Shown: positions 24,022 to 33,283, counted from the first letter of the stretch. The stretch: 64,000 nt of DNA from Pseudomonas fluorescens (GCA_902825215.1 LR782234.1:5022001-5086000); one strand, 5' to 3'. Notes: generated from the sequence alone by a model not told the origin. Numbers and translations: made by a program.

Positions 24022-25065
24022 TTATTGACCCAACTTCAGGCGAGCAGTCTCGCCACTGGTGAACGGAGCGATGTCGACCGGCTGGCCGTTGTAGCTGACC
24101 TGTGCGGCGCGAGCGACACCCAGACGAACGTTGAGCGGCGGCTTGCCAGCCACGGTCACGCTGTCGCCTTTATGTTTCAGACCGCTGAAAATCACCTTGC
24201 CACGGCCATCGGTCACCTGTGCCCAGCAATCGGCGCTGAACTGCAGCTGGACCTGACCTTCGCCGGCAACCGGGGCAGCCGCTTCAGGGCTGGCCGCGGG
24301 CGCAACGGGCGCGGTTGGAGCGGCGACGGTTGGCGCTGGCGTTGCGACGTTCGGCGCCGGAGCGGCGGGCGCGGCTACGGTTGGCGCAGGGGTATGAGCC
24401 GGGGCGGTCGGTGCGACGCTCGGAGCCGCCGGTGCTGCTGGCGCGATGGCCGGCGCAGTAGCTTCGGCACCGGTCGATTCGGCGCTGGTTTCGGATTGTG
24501 GCAGCGCCAGCGCGGTCGAGCTGTCGGCCTGGTTCTCTTCGACAGCCTGGTCTTCCGGCTCGTCGATCGGATGAATCTGCGTGGTGCCGTCAGCGCCTTC
24601 AACTTCGACGTGCTCCGGTGCCAGAGCGGCCAGATCCTTGGTGCGCAGCGAGGTCTGATCCTGCCACCAGACGAAACCGCCGCCGATGACCGCGATCAGC
24701 AACAGCAGGCTGACGATACGCAAAATGGTGTGGGAAACCCGCACCGGCTCTTCGATACGGCCGAGGGCGTGAACATTGCTGCCCTGGGAATCGGTGCCGG
24801 TGGACTGGTCGAATTGCTGGACCAGCACGCCCTGGTCCATGCCGAGCAATTTGGCGTAGGCGCGAATGTAACCGCGGGCGAAAGTATGCCCCGGCAGCTT
24901 GTCGAACGCGCCGGCTTCAAGATTGCTCAGGGACGTCACGGTGAGGTTGAGCTTGAGGGCCACTTCGGCCAGCGACCAGCCATTGCTTTCGCGGGCCTGG
25001 CGCAGGGTCTCACCGGGGTTTACGCGATTCGCTGCTACAACTTCGGGATGCGCCGCTTTCATCAT
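24022..25065 (-). CDS. rodZ: Cytoskeletal protein RodZ
   Basis: A 347-residue bitopic membrane protein that links MreB to the cell-wall elongasome. Residues 14-85 form a Cro/C1-type HTH domain (GETLRQARESNGWSLAEVA) that in RodZ binds MreB. A transmembrane segment follows (IVSLLLLIAVIGGGFVWW, about 135-153). The periplasmic part has a long Ala/Pro/Thr-rich linker (about 195-275) and ends in the DUF4115 beta domain (SADCWAQVTDGRGKVIF). The start overlaps the pilW stop by 4 bp. Confidence 0.94.
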   Translation of the reverse strand: MMKAAHPEVVAANRVNPGETLRQARESNGWSLAEVALKLNLTVTSLSNLEAGAFDKLPGHTFARGYIRAYAKLLGMDQGVLVQQFDQSTGTDSQGSNVHALGRIEEPVRVSHTILRIVSLLLLIAVIGGGFVWWQDQTSLRTKDLAALAPEHVEVEGADGTTQIHPIDEPEDQAVEENQADSSTALALPQSETSAESTGAEATAPAIAPAAPAAPSVAPTAPAHTPAPTVAAPAAPAPNVATPAPTVAAPTAPVAPAASPEAAAPVAGEGQVQLQFSADCWAQVTDGRGKVIFSGLKHKGDSVTVAGKPPLNVRLGVARAAQVSYNGQPVDIAPFTSGETARLKLGQ

Positions 25066-25820
25066 TGCTCCGACAGGTATTGCTGATATTCCGGCGTACC
25101 GGGATAGAGTCGTTTTAATTGCAGGCCGTAACTGGCGGCCTTGTCGCGATCTTCAAACACTTTTGCCAGCCGAACGCCGAGCAATAGACTACGGGCATTC
25201 TGTTCGGTCAACTGGCTGAAACGATCGTAAAAGTCACGCGCGGGCACATAATGCCTGTCTTCGAAGGACAACTCAGCCATTTCCAGCAGCGCACGCGGTT
25301 GTTGACGGTTCAAACGCAGGGCTTTTTCCAGTTGCTGCTGCGCCAGATCGCGCTGACCCAGCTTCGCCGCGGTCATGCCGAGGTTTTCGAACACCCGCGA
25401 ACGCTCAGGATACAGGGTATCGGCGGCGGCCTGTTCAAATCGCTCGTACGCTTCTTTATAGCGCTGTTCTTCGTAGAGGAAACTGCCGTAGTTGTTGAGG
25501 ATGCGCGCATCGGCGGGACGTGAGGACAAAGCCTTGCGAAAGTGCTCGTCGGCCAGCTGGGGCTCCATCTCGGACTGAAACACCAGGCCGAGCGCGGCAT
25601 TGGCATCAGGATCGGAGTCGTCTAGCTCCAGAGCCTTTTTCAACGGCACCTTGGCCCGCTCGGTCATGCCCTGCTGCAGGTAACCCAACCCCAACTGCAC
25701 GTAGGCAGCCCGCGCTTCATCGCGGCCCTTGCTGGTCTTCATCGGGTTGTAGTCACCCGACAGGACACAACCAGCACACAGGCTGGCCAACAGCAACAGC
25801 AGCGCAAAGCGCAGGGACAT
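25062..25820 (-). CDS. pilW: Type IV pilus biogenesis lipoprotein PilW (PilF)
   Basis: A 252-residue outer-membrane lipoprotein with lipobox LASLCAGC at the N-terminus. The mature part consists of about six TPR repeats (AYVQLGLGYLQQGMTERAKV, ANAALGLVFQSE, ILNNYGSFLYEEQRYKEAYE). It acts as the pilotin for the PilQ secretin. In P. aeruginosa the homologue is called PilF. It overlaps rodZ by 4 bp and follows rlmN closely. Confidence 0.93.
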   Translation of the reverse strand: MSLRFALLLLLASLCAGCVLSGDYNPMKTSKGRDEARAAYVQLGLGYLQQGMTERAKVPLKKALELDDSDPDANAALGLVFQSEMEPQLADEHFRKALSSRPADARILNNYGSFLYEEQRYKEAYERFEQAAADTLYPERSRVFENLGMTAAKLGQRDLAQQQLEKALRLNRQQPRALLEMAELSFEDRHYVPARDFYDRFSQLTEQNARSLLLGVRLAKVFEDRDKAASYGLQLKRLYPGTPEYQQYLSEQ

Positions 25821-25832
25821 AGAGATCCTCTC

Positions 25833-26981
25833 TTAGTGAGTGTTCGTGGCGTTCTGAGCCAGATCGCTGTCGGCGCTCAACTCACGCACAGCGATGTAAC
25901 GTTCACTGCGACGGGTGCGATCCAGCACCTGCCCTACCAATTGACCACATGCAGCGTCGATGTCTTCACCACGGGTGGTGCGCACGGTGACGTTGAAACC
26001 GGCCTGATGCAATTGATCCTGGAAGCGGCGAATGGCGTTGTTGCTTGGCCGCTCGTACCCGGAATGCGGGAACGGGTTGAACGGGATCAGGTTGATCTTG
26101 CACGGGATATCCTTGAGCAACTCGATCATTTCCACCGCGTGCTCAAGCTTGTCGTTGACGTCCTTGAGCAAGGTGTACTCGATGGTCAGCACACGTTTCT
26201 CGCCGAGGGCGGACATGTAGCGCTGGCACGACTCGAGCAGCATCTTAAGCGGATATTTCTTGTTGATTGGCACCAATTGGTTACGCAATGCGTCATTCGG
26301 TGCATGCAGGGACAACGCCAGGGATACGTCGATGTGCTTGGCCAGCTCATCGATCATCGGCACCACGCCCGAAGTGGACAGGGTCACGCGGCGCTTGGAG
26401 ATCCCGTAGCCGAGGTCATCCATCATCAGATGCATGGCGGCGACGACGTTGTCGAAGTTCAGCAGCGGCTCACCCATGCCCATCATCACCACGTTGGTGA
26501 TGGCACGGTCGACGGTGGCCGGGACGCTGCCGAAAGATTTGTTGGCAATCCACACCTGGCCAATGACTTCGGCGGCGGTGAGGTTGCTGTTGAAGCCTTG
26601 CTTGCCGGTGGAGCAGAAACTGCAATCCAGGGCACAGCCTGCCTGGGACGAAACGCACAGAGTGCCGCGTTTGCCCTGGGGAATGTACACGGTCTCGACG
26701 CAGCTGCCGGACGCCACGCGCACCACCCATTTACGGGTGCCGTCGCTGGAGATGTCCTCGCTGACCACTTCCGGACCACGCACTTCGGCAATGGCCTTGA
26801 GCTTGTCGCGCAAGGCCTTGCTGACGTTCGTCATGGCGTCGAAATCATCGACGCCAAAGTGGTGAATCCATTTCATTACCTGACCGGCACGGAAACGCTT
26901 CTCCCCGATTGAGTCGAAGAATTTTTCCATTTCCGGCTGGGTCAGACCCAGCAGGTTGGTTTTCACAGTCGATGTCGTCAT
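25833..26981 (-). CDS. rlmN: 23S rRNA/tRNA adenine-C2 methyltransferase RlmN
   Basis: Radical SAM enzyme that methylates A2503 of 23S rRNA and A37 of some tRNAs. The 382-residue sequence contains the C-x3-C-x2-C cluster motif CALDCSFC, the MGMGEPLLNFDNV segment and the methyl-carrying Cys in DIDAACGQL. An N-terminal HhH-like domain (GQVMKWIHHFGVDDFDAM) precedes the barrel. It lies 28 bp downstream of ndk and 12 bp upstream of pilW. Confidence 0.97.
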   Translation of the reverse strand: MTTSTVKTNLLGLTQPEMEKFFDSIGEKRFRAGQVMKWIHHFGVDDFDAMTNVSKALRDKLKAIAEVRGPEVVSEDISSDGTRKWVVRVASGSCVETVYIPQGKRGTLCVSSQAGCALDCSFCSTGKQGFNSNLTAAEVIGQVWIANKSFGSVPATVDRAITNVVMMGMGEPLLNFDNVVAAMHLMMDDLGYGISKRRVTLSTSGVVPMIDELAKHIDVSLALSLHAPNDALRNQLVPINKKYPLKMLLESCQRYMSALGEKRVLTIEYTLLKDVNDKLEHAVEMIELLKDIPCKINLIPFNPFPHSGYERPSNNAIRRFQDQLHQAGFNVTVRTTRGEDIDAACGQLVGQVLDRTRRSERYIAVRELSADSDLAQNATNTH

Positions 26982-27009
26982 GGATTCACCTTCACTCTTA
27001 AGCCAATGC

Positions 27010-27435
27010 TTAGCGAGTGGTTACTTCAGTAGCTGCGAAGAAGTAAGCGATTTCGCGAGCAGCAGCGGCTTCGGAGTCCGAACCGTGAACGGCGTTGGCG
27101 TCGATCGACTCGGCGAAGTCAGCACGGATGGTGCCGGCAGCAGCTTCTTTAGGGTTGGTAGCGCCCATCAGCTCACGGTTGCGAGCGATGGCGTTTTCGC
27201 CTTCCAGAACCTGAACGACAACCGGACCGGAAGTCATGAAAGCAACTAGGTCACCGAAGAAACCGCGCTCGCTGTGCTCAGCGTAGAAGCCTTCGGCTTC
27301 GGCTTTGGACAGTTGCTTCAGTTTCGAAGCTACAACGCGCAGGCCAGCGTCTTCGAAGCGAGTGGTGATCTTGCCGATCACGTTTTTAGCAACGGCGTCA
27401 GGCTTGATGATGGAAAAAGTACGTTGAACAGCCAT
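27010..27435 (-). CDS. ndk: Nucleoside diphosphate kinase
   Basis: Transfers the gamma phosphate between nucleoside triphosphates and diphosphates. The 141-residue sequence starts MAVQRTFSIIKPDAV. The catalytic His is in NAVHGSDSEAAAAREI, and the Lys/Arg nucleotide-contact residues are present. First gene of the ndk-rlmN-pilW-rodZ-ispG-hisS-yfgM-bamB cluster; a promoter overlaps the isc terminator just upstream. Confidence 0.98.
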   Translation of the reverse strand: MAVQRTFSIIKPDAVAKNVIGKITTRFEDAGLRVVASKLKQLSKAEAEGFYAEHSERGFFGDLVAFMTSGPVVVQVLEGENAIARNRELMGATNPKEAAAGTIRADFAESIDANAVHGSDSEAAAAREIAYFFAATEVTTR

Positions 27436-27471
27436 GGTGTAACTCCAGAAACGGTAATTTGCGAAAAATTA

Positions 27472-27495
27472 AACCCGCGAATTATACGCGGGTTC
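27472..27495 (-). terminator. isc operon terminator
   Basis: AACCCGCG / CGCGGGTT, 8 bp, with a 7-base loop, followed on the minus strand by TTTAATTTTTCG. It lies 28 bp beyond the iscX stop. Confidence 0.8.
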
Positions 27496-27510
27496 TTGGG
27501 TATTGCCTAA
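27481..27510 (-). promoter_or_regulatory. ndk sigma70 promoter
   Basis: A perfect TATAAT (27481-27486) lies 18 bp from TTAGGC (27505-27510) on the minus strand, giving a start about 40 bp ahead of ndk. The -10 box lies in the loop of the isc terminator hairpin. Confidence 0.6.
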
Positions 27511-27522
27511 CCTGCGAGACGA

Positions 27523-27723
27523 TCAGTCCAATTCTGCGGCCCAGAGCTCCTGAACCGCTTCCAGCACCTTCTCGCCGACCCGGCCAGAAGTAGCATCGAA
27601 GTCAGGCAGCTCAAGAATCATCTGCTGCAAACGGACAAAACCTACAGAGTACGGGTCGAGTCCCTCGTGGGCCTCGGCCAGCTCTTCGGCAATGCGTTGA
27701 ACATCATTCCAACCGTAGCTCAT
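27523..27723 (-). CDS. iscX: Fe-S assembly protein IscX
   Basis: A 66-residue acidic protein (MSYGWNDVQRIAEELAEAHEG) typical of IscX/YfhJ, which binds IscS and iron and tunes sulfur transfer rate. It is the last gene of the isc operon, 14 bp after fdx, and is followed by the operon terminator. Confidence 0.95.
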   Translation of the reverse strand: MSYGWNDVQRIAEELAEAHEGLDPYSVGFVRLQQMILELPDFDATSGRVGEKVLEAVQELWAAELD

Positions 27724-27737
27724 GACAGTCTTACCAG

Positions 27738-28079
27738 TCAGTGCGGCGCTTCGGCCGCATGGTTAAGCGAATATTTCGGAATCTCGACGGTGAGGTCTTC
27801 TTCACCGACGATGGCCTGACAGGCCAGACGCGATTGCGCCTCCAGACCCCAGGCACGATCGAGGAAGTCTTCTTCCAGCTCGTCGGCCTCTTCCAGCGAA
27901 TCGAAACCCTCGCGGATGATGCAGTGGCAAGTGGTGCAGGCGCAGACGCCGCCGCAGGCACTTTCCATCTCGATGTGGTGTTCGTGGGCCAGTTCGAGAA
28001 TCGATGTGCCGGGCGCAGCCTCGACGACCATGCCTTCAGGGCAGAACTTCTCGTGGGGCAGAAAAATGACCTGCGGCAT
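27738..28079 (-). CDS. fdx: [2Fe-2S] ferredoxin, ISC type
   Basis: A 113-residue adrenodoxin-like ferredoxin that supplies electrons for cluster assembly on IscU. The cluster ligands are in CGGVCACTTC and, further on, the Cys in RLACQAIV. The start overlaps the hscA stop by 1 bp (TGATG). Confidence 0.97.
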   Translation of the reverse strand: MPQVIFLPHEKFCPEGMVVEAAPGTSILELAHEHHIEMESACGGVCACTTCHCIIREGFDSLEEADELEEDFLDRAWGLEAQSRLACQAIVGEEDLTVEIPKYSLNHAAEAPH

Positions 28080-29944
28080 CAGATATCCTCGATTTCATTC
28101 AGGTTGCGCCCCGACAGAGCGGCTTTGACCGTCTGATCCATGCGGCGGGCAGCAAAAGCATCGGTCACTTGCGACAGACGCTTGGTCTGCTGCTCGATGG
28201 CATAACCATCGGTGCCTTTCATCAGTTCGGCCAGCTCCTGCATCTGCAGGTCGATAACCATGCGCTCTTCGGCGTCGAGCAAACGCTCGCCATCTGCCTC
28301 CAGAGCACCCTGCACCGCTTCGAGCAGGCGCTGGGCATCGACTTGCTGCTCACGCAGAACGCGGGCGACCTTGTCGTCACTGGCGTACTGGAACGAATCT
28401 TTCAGCATCTTGGCGATTTCGCCGTCGGTCAGACCGTAGGACGGCTTGACCTGGATGCTCGCCTCGACGCCCGAACCCAGCTCACGGGCGGAGACGCTGA
28501 GCAGACCGTCAGCATCGACCTGGAAGGTCACACGAATCTTCGCTGCACCGGCGACCATCGCCGGAATACCACGCAATTCGAAGCGCGCCAGCGAGCGGCA
28601 GTCGCTGATCAATTCGCGCTCACCCTGCAACACGTGGATCGCCATGGCCGACTGGCCGTCTTTATAGGTGGTGAAATCTTGCGCGCGGGCGACGGGGATG
28701 GTGGTGTTGCGCGGAATCACCTTCTCCATCAGGCCACCCATGGTTTCCAGGCCCAGGGACAACGGAATCACGTCGAGCAGCAGCAGTTCGCCGCCATCGC
28801 GCTTGTTGCCAGCCAACGTGTCAGCCTGGATCGCGGCCCCGATGGCCACCACTTGATCCGGGTCGATTTCGGTCAACGGCTGGCGACCAAAGGCTTCGGC
28901 AACCGCTTCGCGCACACGTGGCACACGGGTCGACCCGCCGACCATGACCACGGCATGCACGTCTTCGAGTTCGATACCGGAATCGCGAACGGCGCGGCGG
29001 CAGGCCTTCAGGCTGCGTGCGACCATCGGTTCGATCAGCGCATCGAAGGCTTCGCGGGTCAGTGGGGCTTTCCAGTCGCCATACGCCACTTCAACGCTGG
29101 CTGCATCGGTCAGGGCTTCCTTGGCCGCGCAAGCGGTTTGCAGCAGATTGCGTTGTGCACCTGGATCGAGGTCGGCGGACAGGCCCGCGCTCTCGATGAT
29201 CCAGCCGGCAATCGCGTGATCGAAGTCATCGCCGCCCAGCGCGCTGTCGCCGCCAGTGGCCAGAACCTCAAACACACCGCCAGTCAGACGCAAAATCGAA
29301 ATATCGAAGGTGCCGCCGCCCAGGTCATAAATGGCTACCAGCCCTTCGGCGTGCTGATCGAGACCGTACGCTACAGCAGCGGCGGTCGGCTCGTTGAGTA
29401 GACGCAGCACGTTCAGACCGGCGAGTTTTGCCGCGTCTTTGGTGGCTTGGCGCTGCGCATCGTCGAAGTAAGCTGGAACGGTAATCACCGCGCCAACCAG
29501 CTCGCCACCCAAGGTCGCCTCAGCACGCTGACGCAGGACCTTGAGGATATCGGCGGAGACTTCGACCGGGCTTTTCGGCCCCTGCACGGTATCGATGAAC
29601 GGCATGTGCGACTCGCCACCGACGAAGCGGTACGGCAGTTGCTCGCCCAGTTGCTTGACGTCGGACAGACCACGACCCATCAAGCGCTTGACCGACAGCA
29701 CAGTATTCAAAGGATCAGAGGCGGCGGCCAGCTTGGCCGACTCGCCAACTTCAACGCGATCGGCGTGATAACGCACCGCGGACGGCATGATGACCTGCCC
29801 GCTGGCGTCGGCCAGCGGTTCGGAGACACCGCTGCGCAAAGCAGCGACGAGCGAATTGGTAGTGCCCAGGTCGATGCCGACAGCCAGACGACGCTGGTGC
29901 GGTTGAGGACTTTGGCCGGGTTCGGCGATCTGCAGTAGAGCCAT
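28079..29944 (-). CDS. hscA: Fe-S assembly Hsp70 chaperone HscA
   Basis: A 621-residue Hsp70-type chaperone that with HscB drives cluster transfer from IscU. The ATPase domain begins GIDLGTTNSLVA and contains the Hsp70 signatures IYDLGGGTFDIS and VVMVGGSTRVPRVREAV. The substrate-binding domain follows after residue 390 (VIPLSLGLETMGG). Located between hscB and fdx; both spacings are short, so it is transcribed with them. Confidence 0.97.
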   Translation of the reverse strand: MALLQIAEPGQSPQPHQRRLAVGIDLGTTNSLVAALRSGVSEPLADASGQVIMPSAVRYHADRVEVGESAKLAAASDPLNTVLSVKRLMGRGLSDVKQLGEQLPYRFVGGESHMPFIDTVQGPKSPVEVSADILKVLRQRAEATLGGELVGAVITVPAYFDDAQRQATKDAAKLAGLNVLRLLNEPTAAAVAYGLDQHAEGLVAIYDLGGGTFDISILRLTGGVFEVLATGGDSALGGDDFDHAIAGWIIESAGLSADLDPGAQRNLLQTACAAKEALTDAASVEVAYGDWKAPLTREAFDALIEPMVARSLKACRRAVRDSGIELEDVHAVVMVGGSTRVPRVREAVAEAFGRQPLTEIDPDQVVAIGAAIQADTLAGNKRDGGELLLLDVIPLSLGLETMGGLMEKVIPRNTTIPVARAQDFTTYKDGQSAMAIHVLQGERELISDCRSLARFELRGIPAMVAGAAKIRVTFQVDADGLLSVSARELGSGVEASIQVKPSYGLTDGEIAKMLKDSFQYASDDKVARVLREQQVDAQRLLEAVQGALEADGERLLDAEERMVIDLQMQELAELMKGTDGYAIEQQTKRLSQVTDAFAARRMDQTVKAALSGRNLNEIEDI

Positions 29945-29995
29945 GGTAATCAGGTCTTGTCTGTCTATCAGGCGTGCAATCAGGGCAGCACTGGG

Positions 29996-30517
29996 TTAAT
30001 CGTCGAGGCGCTCTTCTAGCTGGCGCACTTCGTAGGTGAGCTTGTCGAGGAACTGCATGCGCCGCATCAGGCGTTCGGCCTGTTCGCGCTGCGCTGCATC
30101 ATCCCAACAGGCTGCGAAGCTTTCATTGAGCTGTTCCTGAGCGGCCTTGAGGCGACGCTTGAATACCGCGACACCATCGAGATCGGCACTGTCCTGCAGG
30201 TCTTCGAGTTCTTCGCGCCATTGCATCTGCTGCAAAAGAAACTCGGGATCGTGGACAGTGACTTCCATCGGCACCTCATGCCCGCTGATTTTCAGCAGGT
30301 AGCGCGCACGCTGGGCCGGACTCTTGAGCGTCTGGTAGGCGTCGTTGAGCCGTGCCGACTGCTCGAGCGCCGAACGCTGCTCGCGCTCGGAAGCGTCGGC
30401 AAAGCGGTCAGGGTGAACCCCGCGCGCCAGCTCGCGATAGCGCGTGGCCAACTGCTCGAGATCCAGGCGGAAGCTCGGTTGCAGCTCGAATAAAGCGAAA
30501 TGACAAGGAATACCCAC
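29996..30517 (-). CDS. hscB: Fe-S assembly J-domain co-chaperone HscB
   Basis: A 173-residue type III J protein that delivers IscU to HscA. The J domain holds the HPD motif in GVHPDRF; the C-terminal helical domain binds IscU. The start is a GTG at 30517 (read as M, then GIPCHFALF), supported by TGAGG 8-10 bp ahead and by family length; the ATG at 30556 would add 13 residues inside the iscA 3' end. Confidence 0.92.
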   Translation of the reverse strand: MGIPCHFALFELQPSFRLDLEQLATRYRELARGVHPDRFADASEREQRSALEQSARLNDAYQTLKSPAQRARYLLKISGHEVPMEVTVHDPEFLLQQMQWREELEDLQDSADLDGVAVFKRRLKAAQEQLNESFAACWDDAAQREQAERLMRRMQFLDKLTYEVRQLEERLDD

Positions 30518-30525
30518 GACAAGCC

Positions 30526-30849
30526 TCAGATGTTGAAGCTTTCGCCGCAGCCACATTCACCGCGTACGTTGGGGTTGTTGAACTTGAAGCCTTCGTTCAA
30601 CCCTTCCTTGACGAAATCGAGCTCGGTGCCGTCCAGGTAGGTCAGGCTTTTCGGGTCGATGATCACTTTTTCGCCGTGACTCTCGAACACCTGATCTTCC
30701 GCAACCACCTCGTCGACAAACTCCAGCACGTAGGCAAGGCCGGAACAGCCTGTGGTGCGAACACCCAGACGAATCCCTTCACCTTTGCCGCGCCCGTCGA
30801 GGGAGCGCCGCACGTGCCGAGCAGCCGCTTCTGTCATGCTGATAGCCAT
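30526..30849 (-). CDS. iscA: Iron-sulfur carrier protein IscA
   Basis: A 107-residue A-type carrier with the three conserved Cys in TTGCSGLAYV and the C-terminal GECGCGESF. It passes iron or clusters to target apoproteins. It lies between iscU and hscB as in the standard isc order. Confidence 0.97.
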   Translation of the reverse strand: MAISMTEAAARHVRRSLDGRGKGEGIRLGVRTTGCSGLAYVLEFVDEVVAEDQVFESHGEKVIIDPKSLTYLDGTELDFVKEGLNEGFKFNNPNVRGECGCGESFNI

Positions 30850-30883
30850 CGTTGACTCCTTACTCGTCGCCAGATCCAGAAAG

Positions 30884-31270
30884 TCAGATCAAGCCTTTCT
30901 TCTGCTTGTAATCGCGAACAGCCGCTTTGATAGCGTCTTCAGCCAGTACCGAGCAGTGGATTTTCACTGGCGGCAGAGCCAGTTCTTCGGCCAGCTGAGT
31001 GTTCTTGATGGTTTCGGCTTCGTCCAGGGTCTTGCCCTTCATCCACTCGGTGGCGAGGGAGCTGGAAGCGATGGCCGAACCGCAGCCGTAGGTCTTGAAC
31101 TTGGCGTCTTCGATAACGCCCTGATCGTTGACCTTGATTTGCAGACGCATCACGTCGCCGCACGCCGGAGCGCCGACCATGCCGGTGCCGACATCAGGAT
31201 CTTCCGCGTTCATCTTGCCGACGTTGCGCGGGTTTTCGTAGTGGTCGATGACCTTTTCGCTGTAAGCCAT
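30884..31270 (-). CDS. iscU: Fe-S scaffold protein IscU
   Basis: A 128-residue scaffold on which the cluster is built. The ligand Cys are in PACGDVM, YGCGSAI and HCSVLAEDAI. The LPPVK motif recognised by HscA is present. The start at 31270 (MAYSEKVIDH) is chosen over 31279 as the family N-terminus and for its ribosome site. Confidence 0.97.
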   Translation of the reverse strand: MAYSEKVIDHYENPRNVGKMNAEDPDVGTGMVGAPACGDVMRLQIKVNDQGVIEDAKFKTYGCGSAIASSSLATEWMKGKTLDEAETIKNTQLAEELALPPVKIHCSVLAEDAIKAAVRDYKQKKGLI

Positions 31271-31371
31271 GATTCTCAATCCTCACTCATCAGGGCCGCT
31301 CTTGAGACCCTGCAACTGCGCTGCGTGAACCGCCGCGTCGCTACAGGATCTGTACCCGGCGGCTTCTTTGG

Positions 31372-32586
31372 TTAGTGTGCCGCCCACTCGATTTTCGAGA
31401 TATCGACGCCATCTTTGTACATGTCCCACAGCGGCGACAGAGCGCGCAGCTTGGTAACGGCCTCGCAGACTTTCTGCGCGGCGTAGTCGATTTCTTCTTC
31501 GGTGGTGAAACGGCCGAAGGTAAAGCGGATCGAGCTGTGTGCCAGTTCATCGTTGCGGCCCAGGGCGCGCAGTACGTACGAAGGCTCCAGCGACGCCGAG
31601 GTGCACGCCGAACCGGACGATACCGCCAGATCCTTGAGTGCCATGATCAGCGACTCGCCTTCAACGTAGTTGAAGCTCAGGTTCAGGTTGTGCGGAACGC
31701 GGGCGGTCAGACTGCCGTTGACGTACAGCTCTTCCAGATGCTCGACCTGCTTGTAGAAACGGTCGCTCAAGGCTTTGATACGGACGTTTTCAGCGGCCAT
31801 GTCTTCTTTGGCCACACGGAACGCTTCGCCCATGCCGACGATCTGGTGAGTCGCCAGGGTGCCGGAACGCATGCCACGCTCGTGACCGCCGCCGTGCATG
31901 GTCGCTTCGATGCGCACACGCGGCTTGCGGCTGACGTACAGCGCGCCGATGCCTTTAGGGCCGTAGGTCTTGTGGGCGGAGAACGACATCATGTCGACTT
32001 TCAGTTTCTGCAGGTCGATGTCGACCTTGCCAGTGGACTGAGCGGCGTCGACGTGGAACAGCACGCCCTTGGAGCGCAGCAGTTCGCCGATCGCAGCGAT
32101 GTCGTTGACGGTGCCGATTTCGTTGTTCACGTGCATCACCGACACCAGGATAGTGTCTTCGCGCAGTGCCGCATCGATCATCGCCGGAGTGATCAGACCG
32201 TCTTCGGTCGGCTCCAGGTAGGTCACTTCGAAACCTTCGCGCTCGAGTTGGCGCATGGTGTCGAGAACGGCCTTGTGTTCGATCTTGCTGGTGATCAGGT
32301 GCTTGCCCTTCGAGGCGTAGAAATGTGCCGCACCCTTGATTGCCAGGTTGTCGGACTCGGTGGCACCGGAGGTCCAGACGATTTCGCGCGGATCGGCGTT
32401 GACCAGATCGGCCACCTGACGGCGGGCGTTTTCGACCGACTCTTCAGCCTTCCAGCCAAATACGTGGGAGCGCGACGCCGGGTTGCCGAAGTTTCCGTCA
32501 ACCAGCAGGCATTCACTCATTTTTTGCGCAACACGCGGATCAACCGGGGTGGTCGCAGAGTAATCAAGGTAAATCGGCAATTTCAT
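31372..32586 (-). CDS. iscS: Cysteine desulfurase IscS
   Basis: PLP enzyme that supplies sulfur for clusters and for tRNA thiolation. The 404-residue protein has the PLP-Lys in SFSAHKTYGPKG, the PLP-contacting His in VDAAQSTGKV/EHKAVLD and the mobile-loop catalytic Cys in SGSACTSASLEPSYV. The start follows 47 bp after iscR. Confidence 0.98.
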   Translation of the reverse strand: MKLPIYLDYSATTPVDPRVAQKMSECLLVDGNFGNPASRSHVFGWKAEESVENARRQVADLVNADPREIVWTSGATESDNLAIKGAAHFYASKGKHLITSKIEHKAVLDTMRQLEREGFEVTYLEPTEDGLITPAMIDAALREDTILVSVMHVNNEIGTVNDIAAIGELLRSKGVLFHVDAAQSTGKVDIDLQKLKVDMMSFSAHKTYGPKGIGALYVSRKPRVRIEATMHGGGHERGMRSGTLATHQIVGMGEAFRVAKEDMAAENVRIKALSDRFYKQVEHLEELYVNGSLTARVPHNLNLSFNYVEGESLIMALKDLAVSSGSACTSASLEPSYVLRALGRNDELAHSSIRFTFGRFTTEEEIDYAAQKVCEAVTKLRALSPLWDMYKDGVDISKIEWAAH

Positions 32587-32633
32587 GGACTATCTCCTAA
32601 ATCAGGGCTGGCGTGCCGTTGGCTCTCTGGCGG

Positions 32634-33125
32634 TCATTCGACGGCGGACGCTTCAATCTTGTCCAGGCGTGGCGCCTTGCTGTTGCAACGGCGCTGGTCC
32701 TGACGCTGGGCTACTTCTTGCACCTCACGGCGAGTCACAAGATCAGCCAAGCTGATACCACTTAGAAATTCGTGAATCTGCAGGCTCAGGTCGCACCACA
32801 GATGGTGGGTCAGGCAGGTGTCGCCGGAATGGCAATCGCCCTGGCCCTGGCACTTGGTGGCGTCGACCGATTCGTTCACCGCATCAATTACCTGGGCGAC
32901 CTGGATGCCCTGCATGTCGCGGGACAACTGGTAGCCACCACCGGGACCGCGAACACTGGAAACCAGGTTGCTGCGACGCAGTTTGGCGAACAGCTGTTCG
33001 AGGTAGGACAGGGAGATGCCTTGGCGCTCGGAGATATCGGCCAGGGACACCGGCCCGTGCTGCGCGTGCAACGCCAGGTCAAGCATGGCGGTCACGGCGT
33101 ATCGGCCTTTTGTAGTCAGTCGCAT
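32634..33125 (-). CDS. iscR: Fe-S sensing regulator IscR
   Basis: A 163-residue Rrf2-family winged-helix repressor that senses its own [2Fe-2S] cluster. It begins MRLTTKGRYAVTAMLDLALH. The cluster Cys lie in KCQGQGDCHSGDTC. It heads the isc operon and autoregulates it through the boxes upstream. Confidence 0.97.
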   Translation of the reverse strand: MRLTTKGRYAVTAMLDLALHAQHGPVSLADISERQGISLSYLEQLFAKLRRSNLVSSVRGPGGGYQLSRDMQGIQVAQVIDAVNESVDATKCQGQGDCHSGDTCLTHHLWCDLSLQIHEFLSGISLADLVTRREVQEVAQRQDQRRCNSKAPRLDKIEASAVE

Positions 33126-33157
33126 GGACAGTTACCACGGAGTTCAGAATGGGCGGG

Positions 33158-33190
33158 AGTATGCAATTCCCGAGCATTTAAGTCAACTAT
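33158..33190 (-). promoter_or_regulatory. iscR promoter with overlapping IscR box
   Basis: TTGACT (33181-33186), 17-bp spacer, CATACT (33158-33163) on the minus strand. The -35 region is part of ATAGTTGACTTAAATGC, which resembles the type 1 IscR motif. A second similar stretch (CCGACTAAAGCACTAGG) lies just upstream, about 33192-33215, so tandem repressor sites are likely. Confidence 0.65.
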
Positions 33191-33283
33191 AAGACCTAGT
33201 GCTTTAGTCGGGTTTACCCGCAAAAGAGCGCGCGCACTATAGCAAAGGCCTGTGACATACAGCCAGCGCAACCGCGTTATCGT

